64,000 bases of DNA from Balanoglossus misakiensis. Lineage: Eukaryota; Hemichordata. Position numbers and translations under genes: made by a program. The stretch spans positions 10,230,001 to 10,294,000 of the forward strand of contig CM082598.2 of assembly GCA_040954595.2 (NCBI GenBank), read 5' to 3'. Within the stretch, counting starts at the first letter, position 1; every line of letters begins with the position of its first letter. Below, in pieces: positions 50,056 through 62,980 of the stretch. The notes below the pieces were generated by a model. It worked only from the letters and a program-made list of their open reading frames with translations, did no database searches and was not told where the DNA came from.

Positions 50056-52875
50056 CCAATCACACCAAAGTATTGCAAGCTGGGCATCTATGCAAGAATT
50101 CACAAAAGGTTATCATTCCTGAATTTGACTTGCAACAGTAGTTCGATAGTTAGCCAAATTTCACTGTAACATGTCACTTGTGGTCAGTCTTGACTGGTGG
50201 AGCATGCTGGCCTGGTATGCCTTACCCATTCCAGACACCTGGTACCACCACTTAAAAGTGGTTCAAGATGATCCTGTTGACATTATCATTCTTTCTCATA
50301 TTTTTGGACATGGTAATTAGCTTACCTTGAATGATATTGATTATTGGACCTGATTTGATGCCCTATTTATCTCATTTTCAAATTTCAGACAAATGGCCAT
50401 GATTTCAGCCGCTTTGAAAGGACGCGTTCATTTGACGTTTCCCGAGTTCTGATCTCGCCTCCACCGTCTCTTCTTCTCGCACATTCTCGGCTTATTGGAG
50501 TTGCTTCAACCGTACGCCTTCCAGCAGGATACAGAACTGCTACACACAACAATGACATCTTATTTCCACCTCATCAGGGTAAGAACTCACTACACAATTA
50601 TATAGTCCTGTAGCCTTTTCATGGCCATCACAAACATTTTAACTATTAACGCTTTTGCTTAAACTATGACTGCATTGATATACCAAGGGGAACCCCGGTA
50701 AAATGACTGAGTAACCACGGTAACATTTACCTTGGTACCGCACAGTATGCATATGAGTACAATGTATGTGTGTTCATGTATATGCATTGTGTATGCCTAT
50801 CCGAAAACTCATTTAAATGGACCATTATGTTGTACCATACTGTTGAAAAAGGGCGCTACATGTATTGGAGCTTTAGTAATAATTGAAATACATGTAATGT
50901 GGAACAATTCTTCCTTTTTGTATACTGATTACCGCTTACTCCATGTTTACATAGTGATATGTGTAACTACTACCCTGACCTGTCCATATTTGAAGGCCCT
51001 AGTTGCCAGCGTCGCACTGCCCAGCAGAAGTGCCAAGGATTCCCAGGCCAATGTCACTATGGCAACCCAGGTCTCAAGGGGGTCAAGCATGGGTGCATTC
51101 AATGGTATGGCCTCCTCATCGACCTCGGCCCACTGGTCAAAGTAGGACGTCACACCACTCAAAATGAAACTGGGTTCCTACAGTAGTCTTGAAGGTGAAT
51201 TTTTCATTCCTTATTTTTGCAGAACATGTATTTAATGCACTTGTCACTATTGCAAAAAGTAAGCGTTCACAAAATTTATGTCCAAATGTGCAAGAATCCT
51301 GTGTTTGAGTCAAGCTGAATAGCCAGAATACATGTCAAACATAAGTCTACCACAGGGCGCCCTACATGTCATGTGATAATTCTATGGAGATTCAACCTCA
51401 TTGCTGGATATGCCATGGGCACTCAAGTGAAAAAGTTTGTAAAGGCTGCCGACAAGCACTATTACGTACTCAACCCAGTCTATTGTCTCATTTTGATCAT
51501 CGACGAATGGTATGACTTGCAACAGACATAATTATTAATGAGTATGAATTTTAATAAGCAATCTGTACTCTTATCTGGGCAGAATCCTGAGCCTGCAAAC
51601 CAGATTAAATTTGACAGAAACTACATCAAAGTCGGTGCAGATTTGAGAGGTTGTTGTTGTTTTTTTACAGAGATACTTGAAGGGCTTCAAGAATTGGACG
51701 ACATTTCCAAACGGAAAGTGGATATCTTGCATTATTTCACGGTAAGTTTACTCTGAAGTTTTGTCACTTTCACAGCCAAGACTTGGTTCAGTTCCAAAGC
51801 TTGAGTGACTTGGGCATTGCTTGAAGACCTGCATAAGTGTCATTTGAGAGTTCTGAATTCAACAAAACCACTAACCAAAGTTTTCCTTAGAAACTAGGAA
51901 TATTGTAAGTGAAATTCAATTGAATCATGTGGCTGTCGAACATTGGTCCCAACAATAACGACGAACACAATACGATAGAATTTTTACTCAATGACTTTCT
52001 GGCCTCATTTTCGCATCGTCTTGGAAGGGCAAATGAAAAAGGCATATCAATTATTGGTACTCCACTTATTAGACTTTCCACTGTTTGTCAACAGCACTGC
52101 CAAGGAACTCCTGCCAGCCATCATTGATTGTCTGGATAGTAGTGCCCAGAGTGTCGTCAATGTAGCTTTACAACATCTACGCAAAACAAAACTCTTTTTT
52201 TTTTGGCCTAACTTAATATATTTGTTTATTTCAGTGCTATGAGCAATACTCCGTTGCGTTTACTGTCAGAGATGTATCTGCAACAACTCGATTTAATTCA
52301 GAGTGTCAGAAAAAGTGACTTGCTGGTCAAGAATGCAAACAGTGTCAGTCAGAGTGTCACACAGGTGAGAGATTTTTTCTTTTTTTTTTACACACGGGTT
52401 AGACGTGGGCATTGCAGAGCGGGCAGCACCAATTTCATAAATGTGCGTAGCAGTAAATACAGACTGCCTTTGCTTCCTTCCATATTTCATGCACACCGTG
52501 TAAGTAGACTTTACCTAATTTTGTCCCTTCTTTTCACCCAATTTTCTGTCTTTTCCTGATCTCCAACACAGACTATGGTTGCCACCATCTTGTCTGTTGT
52601 TAGGACAGCACACTGCCTTATTGTGTTGACTGTGTGCAGTTTTTGTAACCAGAGCCTCTTGTTTGACACATGCGGGTAAGACGATTGTCACCCTTTAAGT
52701 GTCTTGGTTGATATTTGTTTCAGTTCAATGTGTTGACCCACAGTTTATTGTTGACGTTGGCCGCAACAAAAGCTGGACGAAATTGCGAAAACAAAATGAA
52801 TGATGCCAACATTGCGCTCCGAAAAATAGCAACATCTCATCCGACATTGTTACTCAGGTAAGCAAATAAGTATGT
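50056..52875 (+). pseudogene. INTS1: Unit 18, INTS1 pseudogene fragment (B family, CGTACGCC type)
   Basis: TGA at 50450-50452. It carries CGTACGCC in exon c (near 50512), GTTCCTACAG in block d, ATATCAATT in exon f (CpG loss, near 52046), GAGCGGGCAG near 52417 and ATTTTGTCC. Units 19 and 21 share this set. Confidence 0.8.
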
Positions 52876-55696
52876 CCAATCACACCAAAGTATTGCAAGC
52901 TGGGCATCTATGCAAGAATTCACAAAAGGTTATCATTCCTGAATTTGACTTGCAACAGTAGTTCGATAGTTAGCCAAATTTCACTGTAACATGTCACTTG
53001 TGGTCAGTCTTGACTGGTGGAGCATGCTGGCCTGGTATGCCTTACCCATTCCAGACACCTGGTACCACCACTTAAAAGTGGTTCAAGATGATCCTGTTGA
53101 CATTATCATTCTTTCTCATATTTTTGGACATGGTAATTAGCTTACCTTGAATGATATTGATTATTGGACCTGATTTGATGCCCTATTTATCTCATTTTCA
53201 AATTTCAGACAAATGGCCATGATTTCAGCCGCTTTGAAAGGACGCGTTCATTTGACGTTTCCCGAGTTCTGATCTCGCCTCCACCGTCTCTTCTTCTCGC
53301 ACATTCTCGGCTTATTGGAGTTGCTTCAACCGTACGCCTTCCAGCAGGATACAGAACTGCTACACACAACAATGACATCTTATTTCCACCTCATCAGGGT
53401 AAGAACTCACTACACAATTATATAGTCCTGTAGCCTTTTCATGGCCATCACAAACATTTTAACTATTAACGCTTTTGCTTAAACTATGACTGCATTGATA
53501 TACCAAGGGGAACCCCGGTAAAATGACTGAGTAACCACGGTAACATTTACCTTGGTACCGCACAGTATGCATATGAGTACAATGTATGTGTGTTCATGTA
53601 TATGCATTGTGTATGCCTATCCGAAAACTCATTTAAATGGACCATTATGTTGTACCATACTGTTGAAAAAGGGCGCTACATGTATTGGAGCTTTAGTAAT
53701 AATTGAAATACATGTAATGTGGAACAATTCTTCCTTTTTGTATACTGATTACCGCTTACTCCATGTTTACATAGTGATATGTGTAACTACTACCCTGACC
53801 TGTCCATATTTGAAGGCCCTAGTTGCCAGCGTCGCACTGCCCAGCAGAAGTGCCAAGGATTCCCAGGCCAATGTCACTATGGCAACCCAGGTCTCAAGGG
53901 GGTCAAGCATGGGTGCATTCAATGGTATGGCCTCCTCATCGACCTCGGCCCACTGGTCAAAGTAGGACGTCACACCACTCAAAATGAAACTGGGTTCCTA
54001 CAGTAGTCTTGAAGGTGAATTTTTCATTCCTTATTTTTGCAGAACATGTATTTAATGCACTTGTCACTATTGCAAAAAGTAAGCGTTCACAAAATTTATG
54101 TCCAAATGTGCAAGAATCCTGTGTTTGAGTCAAGCTGAATAGCCAGAATACATGTCAAACATAAGTCTACCACAGGGCGCCCTACATGTCATGTGATAAT
54201 TCTATGGAGATTCAACCTCATTGCTGGATATGCCATGGGCACTCAAGTGAAAAAGTTTGTAAAGGCTGCCGACAAGCACTATTACGTACTCAACCCAGTC
54301 TATTGTCTCATTTTGATCATCGACGAATGGTATGACTTGCAACAGACATAATTATTAATGAGTATGAATTTTAATAAGCAATCTGTACTCTTATCTGGGC
54401 AGAATCCTGAGCCTGCAAACCAGATTAAATTTGACAGAAACTACATCAAAGTCGGTGCAGATTTGAGAGGTTGTTGTTGTTTTTTTACAGAGATACTTGA
54501 AGGGCTTCAAGAATTGGACGACATTTCCAAACGGAAAGTGGATATCTTGCATTATTTCACGGTAAGTTTACTCTGAAGTTTTGTCACTTTCACAGCCAAG
54601 ACTTGGTTCAGTTCCAAAGCTTGAGTGACTTGGGCATTGCTTGAAGACCTGCATAAGTGTCATTTGAGAGTTCTGAATTCAACAAAACCACTAACCAAAG
54701 TTTTCCTTAGAAACTAGGAATATTGTAAGTGAAATTCAATTGAATCATGTGGCTGTCGAACATTGGTCCCAACAATAACGACGAACACAATACGATAGAA
54801 TTTTTACTCAATGACTTTCTGGCCTCATTTTCGCATCGTCTTGGAAGGGCAAATGAAAAAGGCATATCAATTATTGGTACTCCACTTATTAGACTTTCCA
54901 CTGTTTGTCAACAGCACTGCCAAGGAACTCCTGCCAGCCATCATTGATTGTCTGGATAGTAGTGCCCAGAGTGTCGTCAATGTAGCTTTACAACATCTAC
55001 GCAAAACAAAACTCTTTTTTTTTTTGGCCTAACTTAATATATTTGTTTATTTCAGTGCTATGAGCAATACTCCGTTGCGTTTACTGTCAGAGATGTATCT
55101 GCAACAACTCGATTTAATTCAGAGTGTCAGAAAAAGTGACTTGCTGGTCAAGAATGCAAACAGTGTCAGTCAGAGTGTCACACAGGTGAGAGATTTTTTC
55201 TTTTTTTTTTACACACGGGTTAGACGTGGGCATTGCAGAGCGGGCAGCACCAATTTCATAAATGTGCGTAGCAGTAAATACAGACTGCCTTTGCTTCCTT
55301 CCATATTTCATGCACACCGTGTAAGTAGACTTTACCTAATTTTGTCCCTTCTTTTCACCCAATTTTCTGTCTTTTCCTGATCTCCAACACAGACTATGGT
55401 TGCCACCATCTTGTCTGTTGTTAGGACAGCACACTGCCTTATTGTGTTGACTGTGTGCAGTTTTTGTAACCAGAGCCTCTTGTTTGACACATGCGGGTAA
55501 GACGATTGTCACCCTTTAAGTGTCTTGGTTGATATTTGTTTCAGTTCAATGTGTTGACCCACAGTTTATTGTTGACGTTGGCCGCAACAAAAGCTGGACG
55601 AAATTGCGAAAACAAAATGAATGATGCCAACATTGCGCTCCGAAAAATAGCAACATCTCATCCGACATTGTTACTCAGGTAAGCAAATAAGTATGT
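52876..55696 (+). pseudogene. INTS1: Unit 19, INTS1 pseudogene fragment (B family, CGTACGCC type)
   Basis: TGA at 53270-53272. Same variant set as unit 18, with one extra T in the run at the unit junction (near 55015-55025), giving 2,821 bp. Confidence 0.8.
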
Positions 55697-58516
55697 CCAA
55701 TCACACCAAAGTATTGCAAGCTGGGCATCTATGCAAGAATTCACAAAAGGTTATCATTCCTGAATTTGACTTGCAACAGTAGTTCGATAGTTAGCCAAAT
55801 TTCACTGTAACATGTCACTTGTGGTCAGTCTTGACTGGTGGAGCATGCTGGCCTGGTATGCCTTACCCATTCCAGACACCTGGTACCACCACTTAAAAGT
55901 GGTTCAAGATGATCCTGTTGACATTATCATTCTTTCTCATATTTTTGGACATGGTAATTAGCTTACCTTGAATGATATTGATTATTGGACCTGATTTGAT
56001 GCCCTATTTATCTCATTTTCAAATTTCAGACAAATGGCCATGATTTCAGCCGCTTTGAAAGGACGCGTTCATTTGACGTTTCCCGAGTTCTGATCTCGCC
56101 TCCACCGTCTCTTCTTCTCGCACATTCTCGGCTTATTGGAGTTGCTTCAACCGTACGTCTTCCAGCAGGATACAGAACTGCTACACACAACAATGACATC
56201 TTATTTCCACCTCATCAGGGTAAGAACTCACTACACAATTATATAGTCCTGTAGCCTTTTCATGGCCATCACAAACATTTTAACTATTAACGCTTTTGCT
56301 TAAACTATGACTGCATTGATATACCAAGGGGAACCCCGGTAAAATGACTGAGTAACCACGGTAACATTTACCTTGGTACCGCACAGTATGCATATGAGTA
56401 CAATGTATGTGTGTTCATGTATATGCATTGTGTATGCCTATCCGAAAACTCATTTAAATGGACCATTATGTTGTACCATACTGTTGAAAAAGGGCGCTAC
56501 ATGTATTGGAGCTTTAGTAATAATTGAAATACATGTAATGTGGAACAATTCTTCCTTTTTGTATACTGATTACCGCTTACTCCATGTTTACATAGTGATA
56601 TGTGTAACTACTACCCTGACCTGTCCATATTTGAAGGCCCTAGTTGCCAGCGTCGCACTGCCCAGCAGAAGTGCCAAGGATTCCCAGGCCAATGTCACTA
56701 TGGCAACCCAGGTCTCAAGGGGGTCAAGCATGGGTGCATTCAATGGTATGGCCTCCTCATCGACCTCGGCCCACTGGTCAAAGTAGGACGTCACACCACT
56801 CAAAATGAAACTGGGTTCCTACAGTAGTCTTGAAGGTGAATTTTTCATTCCTTATTTTTGCAGAACATGTATTTAATGCACTTGTCACTATTGCAAAAAG
56901 TAAGCGTTCACAAAATTTATGTCCAAATGTGCAAGAATCCTGTGTTTGAGTCAAGCTGAATAGCCAGAATACATGTCAAACATAAGTCTACCACAGGGCG
57001 CCCTACATGTCATCTGATAATTCTATGGAGATTCAACCTCATTGCTGGATATGCCATGGGCACTCAAGTGAAAAAGTTTGTAAAGGCTGCCGACAAGCAC
57101 TATTACGTACTCAACCCAGTCTATTGTCTCATTTTGATCATCGACGAATGGTATGACTTGCAACAGACATAATTATTAATGAGTATGAATTTTAATAAGC
57201 AATCTGTACTCTTATCTGGGCAGAATCCTGAGCCTGCAAACCAGATTAAATTTGACAGAAACTACATCAAAGTCGGTGCAGATTTGAGAGGTTGTTGTTG
57301 TTTTTTTACAGAGATACTTGAAGGGCTTCAAGAATTGGACGACATTTCCAAACGGAAAGTGGATATCTTGCATTATTTCACGGTAAGTTTACTCTGAAGT
57401 TTTGTCACTTTCACAGCCAAGACTTGGTTCAGTTCCAAAGCTTGAGTGACTTGGGCATTGCTTGAAGACCTGCATAAGTGTCATTTGAGAGTTCTGAATT
57501 CAACAAAACCACTAACCAAAGTTTTCCTTAGAAACTAGGAATATTGTAAGTGAAATTCAATTGAATCATGTGGCTGTCGAACATTGGTCCCAACAATAAC
57601 GACGAACACAATACGATAGAATTTTTACTCAATGACTTTCTGGCCTCATTTTCGCATCGTCTTGGAAGGGCAAATGAAAAAGGCATATCGATTATTGGTA
57701 CTCCACTTATTAGACTTTCCACTGTTTGTCAACAGCACTGCCAAGGAACTCCTGCCAGCCATCATTGATTGTCTGGATAGTAGTGCCCAGAGTGTCGTCA
57801 ATGTAGCTTTACAACATCTACGCAAAACAAAACTCTTTTTTTTTTGGCCTAACTTAATATATTTGTTTATTTCAGTGCTATGAGCAATACTCCGTTGCGT
57901 TTACTGTCAGAGATGTATCTGCAACAACTCGATTTAATTCAGAGTGTCAGAAAAAGTGACTTGCTGGTCAAGAATGCAAACAGTGTCAGTCAGAGTGTCA
58001 CACAGGTGAGAGATTTTTTCTTTTTTTTTTACACACGGGTTAGACGTGGGCATTGCAGAGAGGGCAGCACCAATTTCATAAATGTGCGTAGCAGTAAATA
58101 CAGACTGCCTTTGCTTCCTTCCATATTTCATGCACACCGTGTAAGTAGACTTTACCTAATTGTGTCCCTTCTTTTCACCCAATTTTCTGTCTTTTCCTGA
58201 TCTCCAACACAGACTATGGTTGCCACCATCTTGTCTGTTGTTAGGACAGCACACTGCCTTATTGTGTTGACTGTGTGCAGTTTTTGTAACCAGAGCCTCT
58301 TGTTTGACACATGCGGGTAAGACGATTGTCACCCTTTAAGTGTCTTGGTTGATATTTGTTTCAGTTCAATGTGTTGACCCACAGTTTATTGTTGACGTTG
58401 GCCGCAACAAAAGCTGGACGAAATTGCGAAAACAAAATGAATGATGCCAACATTGCGCTCCGAAAAATAGCAACATCTCATCCGACATTGTTACTCAGGT
58501 AAGCAAATAAGTATGT
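55697..58516 (+). pseudogene. INTS1: Unit 20, INTS1 pseudogene fragment (B family with A-type variant)
   Basis: TGA at 56091-56093. It breaks the run of CGTACGCC units: it has CGTACGTC, ATATCGATT, GAGAGGGCAG and ATTGTGTCC. It also has CATCTGATAA near 57012, otherwise an A-family variant, which suggests a short conversion tract. Confidence 0.8.
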
Positions 58517-61335
58517 CCAATCACACCAAAGTATTGCAAGCTGGGCATCTATGCAAGAATTCACAAAAGGTTATCATTCCTGAATTTGACTTGCAACAGT
58601 AGTTCGATAGTTAGCCAAATTTCACTGTAACATGTCACTTGTGGTCAGTCTTGACTGGTGGAGCATGCTGGCCTGGTATGCCTTACCCATTCCAGACACC
58701 TGGTACCACCACTTAAAAGTGGTTCAAGATGATCCTGTTGACATTATCATTCTTTCTCATATTTTTGGACATGGTAATTAGCTTACCTTGAATGATATTG
58801 ATTATTGGACCTGATTTGATGCCCTATTTATCTCATTTTCAAATTTCAGACAAATGGCCATGATTTCAGCCGCTTTGAAAGGACGCGTTCATTTGACGTT
58901 TCCCGAGTTCTGATCTCGCCTCCACCGTCTCTTCTTCTCGCACATTCTCGGCTTATTGGAGTTGCTTCAACCGTACGCCTTCCAGCAGGATACAGAACTG
59001 CTACACACAACAATGACATCTTATTTCCACCTCATCAGGGTAAGAACTCACTACACAATTATATAGTCCTGTAGCCTTTTCATGGCCATCACAAACATTT
59101 TAACTATTAACGCTTTTGCTTAAACTATGACTGCATTGATATACCAAGGGGAACCCCGGTAAAATGACTGAGTAACCACGGTAACATTTACCTTGGTACC
59201 GCACAGTATGCATATGAGTACAATGTATGTGTGTTCATGTATATGCATTGTGTATGCCTATCCGAAAACTCATTTAAATGGACCATTATGTTGTACCATA
59301 CTGTTGAAAAAGGGCGCTACATGTATTGGAGCTTTAGTAATAATTGAAATACATGTAATGTGGAACAATTCTTCCTTTTTGTATACTGATTACCGCTTAC
59401 TCCATGTTTACATAGTGATATGTGTAACTACTACCCTGACCTGTCCATATTTGAAGGCCCTAGTTGCCAGCGTCGCACTGCCCAGCAGAAGTGCCAAGGA
59501 TTCCCAGGCCAATGTCACTATGGCAACCCAGGTCTCAAGGGGGTCAAGCATGGGTGCATTCAATGGTATGGCCTCCTCATCGACCTCGGCCCACTGGTCA
59601 AAGTAGGACGTCACACCACTCAAAATGAAACTGGGTTCCTACAGTAGTCTTGAAGGTGAATTTTTCATTCCTTATTTTTGCAGAACATGTATTTAATGCA
59701 CTTGTCACTATTGCAAAAAGTAAGCGTTCACAAAATTTATGTCCAAATGTGCAAGAATCCTGTGTTTGAGTCAAGCTGAATAGCCAGAATACATGTCAAA
59801 CATAAGTCTACCACAGGGCGCCCTACATGTCATGTGATAATTCTATGGAGATTCAACCTCATTGCTGGATATGCCATGGGCACTCAAGTGAAAAAGTTTG
59901 TAAAGGCTGCCGACAAGCACTATTACGTACTCAACCCAGTCTATTGTCTCATTTTGATCATCGACGAATGGTATGACTTGCAACAGACATAATTATTAAT
60001 GAGTATGAATTTTAATAAGCAATCTGTACTCTTATCTGGGCAGAATCCTGAGCCTGCAAACCAGATTAAATTTGACAGAAACTACATCAAAGTCGGTGCA
60101 GATTTGAGAGGTTGTTGTTGTTTTTTACAGAGATACTTGAAGGGCTTCAAGAATTGGACGACATTTCCAAACGGAAAGTGGATATCTTGCATTATTTCAC
60201 GGTAAGTTTACTCTGAAGTTTTGTCACTTTCACAGCCAAGACTTGGTTCAGTTCCAAAGCTTGAGTGACTTGGGCATTGCTTGAAGACCTGCATAAGTGT
60301 CATTTGAGAGTTCTGAATTCAACAAAACCACTAACCAAAGTTTTCCTTAGAAACTAGGAATATTGTAAGTGAAATTCAATTGAATCATGTGGCTGTCGAA
60401 CATTGGTCCCAACAATAACGACGAACACAATACGATAGAATTTTTACTCAATGACTTTCTGGCCTCATTTTCGCATCGTCTTGGAAGGGCAAATGAAAAA
60501 GGCATATCAATTATTGGTACTCCACTTATTAGACTTTCCACTGTTTGTCAACAGCACTGCCAAGGAACTCCTGCCAGCCATCATTGATTGTCTGGATAGT
60601 AGTGCCCAGAGTGTCGTCAATGTAGCTTTACAACATCTACGCAAAACAAAACTCTTTTTTTTTTGGCCTAACTTAATATATTTGTTTATTTCAGTGCTAT
60701 GAGCAATACTCCGTTGCGTTTACTGTCAGAGATGTATCTGCAACAACTCGATTTAATTCAGAGTGTCAGAAAAAGTGACTTGCTGGTCAAGAATGCAAAC
60801 AGTGTCAGTCAGAGTGTCACACAGGTGAGAGATTTTTTCTTTTTTTTTTACACACGGGTTAGACGTGGGCATTGCAGAGCGGGCAGCACCAATTTCATAA
60901 ATGTGCGTAGCAGTAAATACAGACTGCCTTTGCTTCCTTCCATATTTCATGCACACCGTGTAAGTAGACTTTACCTAATTTTGTCCCTTCTTTTCACCCA
61001 ATTTTCTGTCTTTTCCTGATCTCCAACACAGACTATGGTTGCCACCATCTTGTCTGTTGTTAGGACAGCACACTGCCTTATTGTGTTGACTGTGTGCAGT
61101 TTTTGTAACCAGAGCCTCTTGTTTGACACATGCGGGTAAGACGATTGTCACCCTTTAAGTGTCTTGGTTGATATTTGTTTCAGTTCAATGTGTTGACCCA
61201 CAGTTTATTGTTGACGTTGGCCGCAACAAAAGCTGGACGAAATTGCGAAAACAAAATGAATGATGCCAACATTGCGCTCCGAAAAATAGCAACATCTCAT
61301 CCGACATTGTTACTCAGGTAAGCAAATAAGTATGT
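58517..61335 (+). pseudogene. INTS1: Unit 21, INTS1 pseudogene fragment (B family, CGTACGCC type)
   Basis: TGA at 58911-58913. Same variant set as units 18 and 19. One T is missing from the residual intron between e0 and e (near 60120), shortening it to 20 nt and breaking the read-through frame. Confidence 0.8.
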
Positions 61336-62656
61336 CCAATCACACCAAAGTATTGCAAGCTGGGCATCTATGCAAGAATTCACAAAAGGTTATCATTCCT
61401 GAATTTGACTTGCAACAGTAGTTCGATAGTTAGCCAAATTTCACTGTAACATGTCACTTGTGGTCAGTCTTGACTGGTGGAGCATGCTGGCCTGGTATGC
61501 CTTACCCATTCCAGACACCTGGTACCACCACTTAAAAGTGGTTCAAGATGATCCTGTTGACATTATCATTCTTTCTCATATTTTTGGACATGGTAATTAG
61601 CTTACCTTGAATGATATTGATTATTGGACCTGATTTGATGCCCTATTTATCTCATTTTCAAATTTCAGACAAATGGCCATGATTTCAGCCGCTTTGAAAG
61701 GACGCGTTCATTTGACGTTTCCCGAGTTCTGATCTCGCCTCCACCGTCTCTTCTTCTCGCACATTCTCGGCTTATTGGAGTTGCTTCAACCGTACGTCTT
61801 CCAGCAGGATACAGAACTGCTACACACAACAATGACATCTTATTTCCACCTCATCAGGGTAAGAACTCACTACACAATTATATAGTCCTGTAGCCTTTTC
61901 ATGGCCATCACAAACATTTTAACTATTAATGCTTTTGCTTAAACTATGACTGCATTGATATACCAAGGGGAACCCCGGTAAAATGACTGAGTAACCACGG
62001 TAACATTTACCTTGGTACCGCACAGTATGCATATGAGTACAATGTATGTGTGTTCATGTATATGCATTGTGTATGCCTATCCGAAAACTCATTTAAATGG
62101 ACCATTATGTTGTACCATACTGTTGAAAAAGGGCGCTACATGTATTGGAGCTTTAGTAATAATTGAAATACATGTAATGTGGAACAATTCTTCCTTTTTG
62201 TATACTGATTACCGCTTACTCCATGTTTACATAGTGATATGTGTAACTACTACCCTGACCTGTCCATATTTGAAGGCCCTAGTTGCCAGCGTCGCACTGC
62301 CCAGCAGAAGTGCCAAGGATTCCCAGGCCAATGTCACTATGGCAACCCAGGTCTCAAGGGGGTCAAGCATGGGTGCATTCAATGGTATGGCCTCCTCATC
62401 GACCTCGGCCCACTGGTCAAAGTAGGACGTCACACCACTCAAAATGAAACTGGGTTCCTACAGTAGTCTTGAAGGTGAATTTTTCATTCCTTATTTTTGC
62501 AGAACATGTATTTAATGCACTTGTCACTATTGCAAAAAGTAAGCGTTCACAAAATTTATGTCCAAATGTGCAAGAATCCTGTGTTTGAGTCAAGATGAAT
62601 AGCCAGAATACATGTCAAACATAAGTCTACCATACGGCGCCCTACATGTCATCTGA
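61336..62656 (+). pseudogene. INTS1: Unit 22, partial terminal INTS1 pseudogene fragment
   Basis: Only 1,321 bp remain: exon c (TGA 61730-61732), the hairpin, block d with its TAG, and part of the following intron. It stops after GTCATCTGA. Private changes cluster near the end (AAGATGAATAG, CATACGGCGCC), as expected for an edge unit that exchanges less with its neighbours. Confidence 0.8.
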
Positions 62657-62980
62657 AGTCTTCTTCTCGATTAATTACAAAGTTCTTCCCCGTCAAACAC
62701 CGTATATACTGTTACACAGTCAATTTGCATTCATCTCAGTTTTTACCAACGACCGCGAGGTATTGCACTGTGCGCGTCAGCTGCAATGAGCCAGCCACAC
62801 CATCAAGGACGGCATACATTGATTTGTTGAACAAGTTCATACACTGCACTTCCGTATAAAAATGTTATGCGAGTTACTTTAACATAAAGTTTTTTTTCTT
62901 GTTTTTATAATTACATGTACGTCATCTATACAACAGTGGAAATTTCAACAGGGGCTGGAAAAACATCTTTTCACTATGTG
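62657..62980. other. Right flank, unique spacer
   Basis: The sequence after the last unit is unrelated to the array. It has a modestly GC-rich patch near 62745-62800 and no convincing open frame or signal. Confidence 0.5.

Larger units (their letters stand above)
262..62656 (+). repeat. Tandem array of 22 INTS1-derived pseudogene units
   Basis: The motif CCAATCACACCAAAG recurs at 262, 3062, 5384, 8693, 10955, 13689, 17813, 20633, 23451, 26234, 28562, 31870, 36111, 39421, 41682, 44416, 47236, 50056, 52876, 55697, 58517 and 61336, giving 21 full units and a final partial one. Periods are 2,800, 2,322, 3,309, 2,262, 2,734, 4,124, 2,820, 2,818, 2,783, 2,328, 3,308, 4,241, 3,310, 2,261, 2,734, then 2,820 four times less or more one base to the end. 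Differences come from two transposon insertions, one internal duplication and a few deletions. All units face the same way and differ otherwise by scattered single bases. The unit carries splice-bounded coding blocks resembling the C-terminal region of Integrator subunit 1, all with shared nonsense codons. Confidence 0.95.

Noticed and set aside
262-62656. A cluster of functional tandem INTS1 genes
   Set aside because: No unit has a start, a C-terminus or a stop-free set of exons, and all share nonsense codons.
262-62656. CRISPR-like or bacterial repeat array
   Set aside because: Repeats are kilobases long with introns and transposons, and there are no short repeats with spacers.
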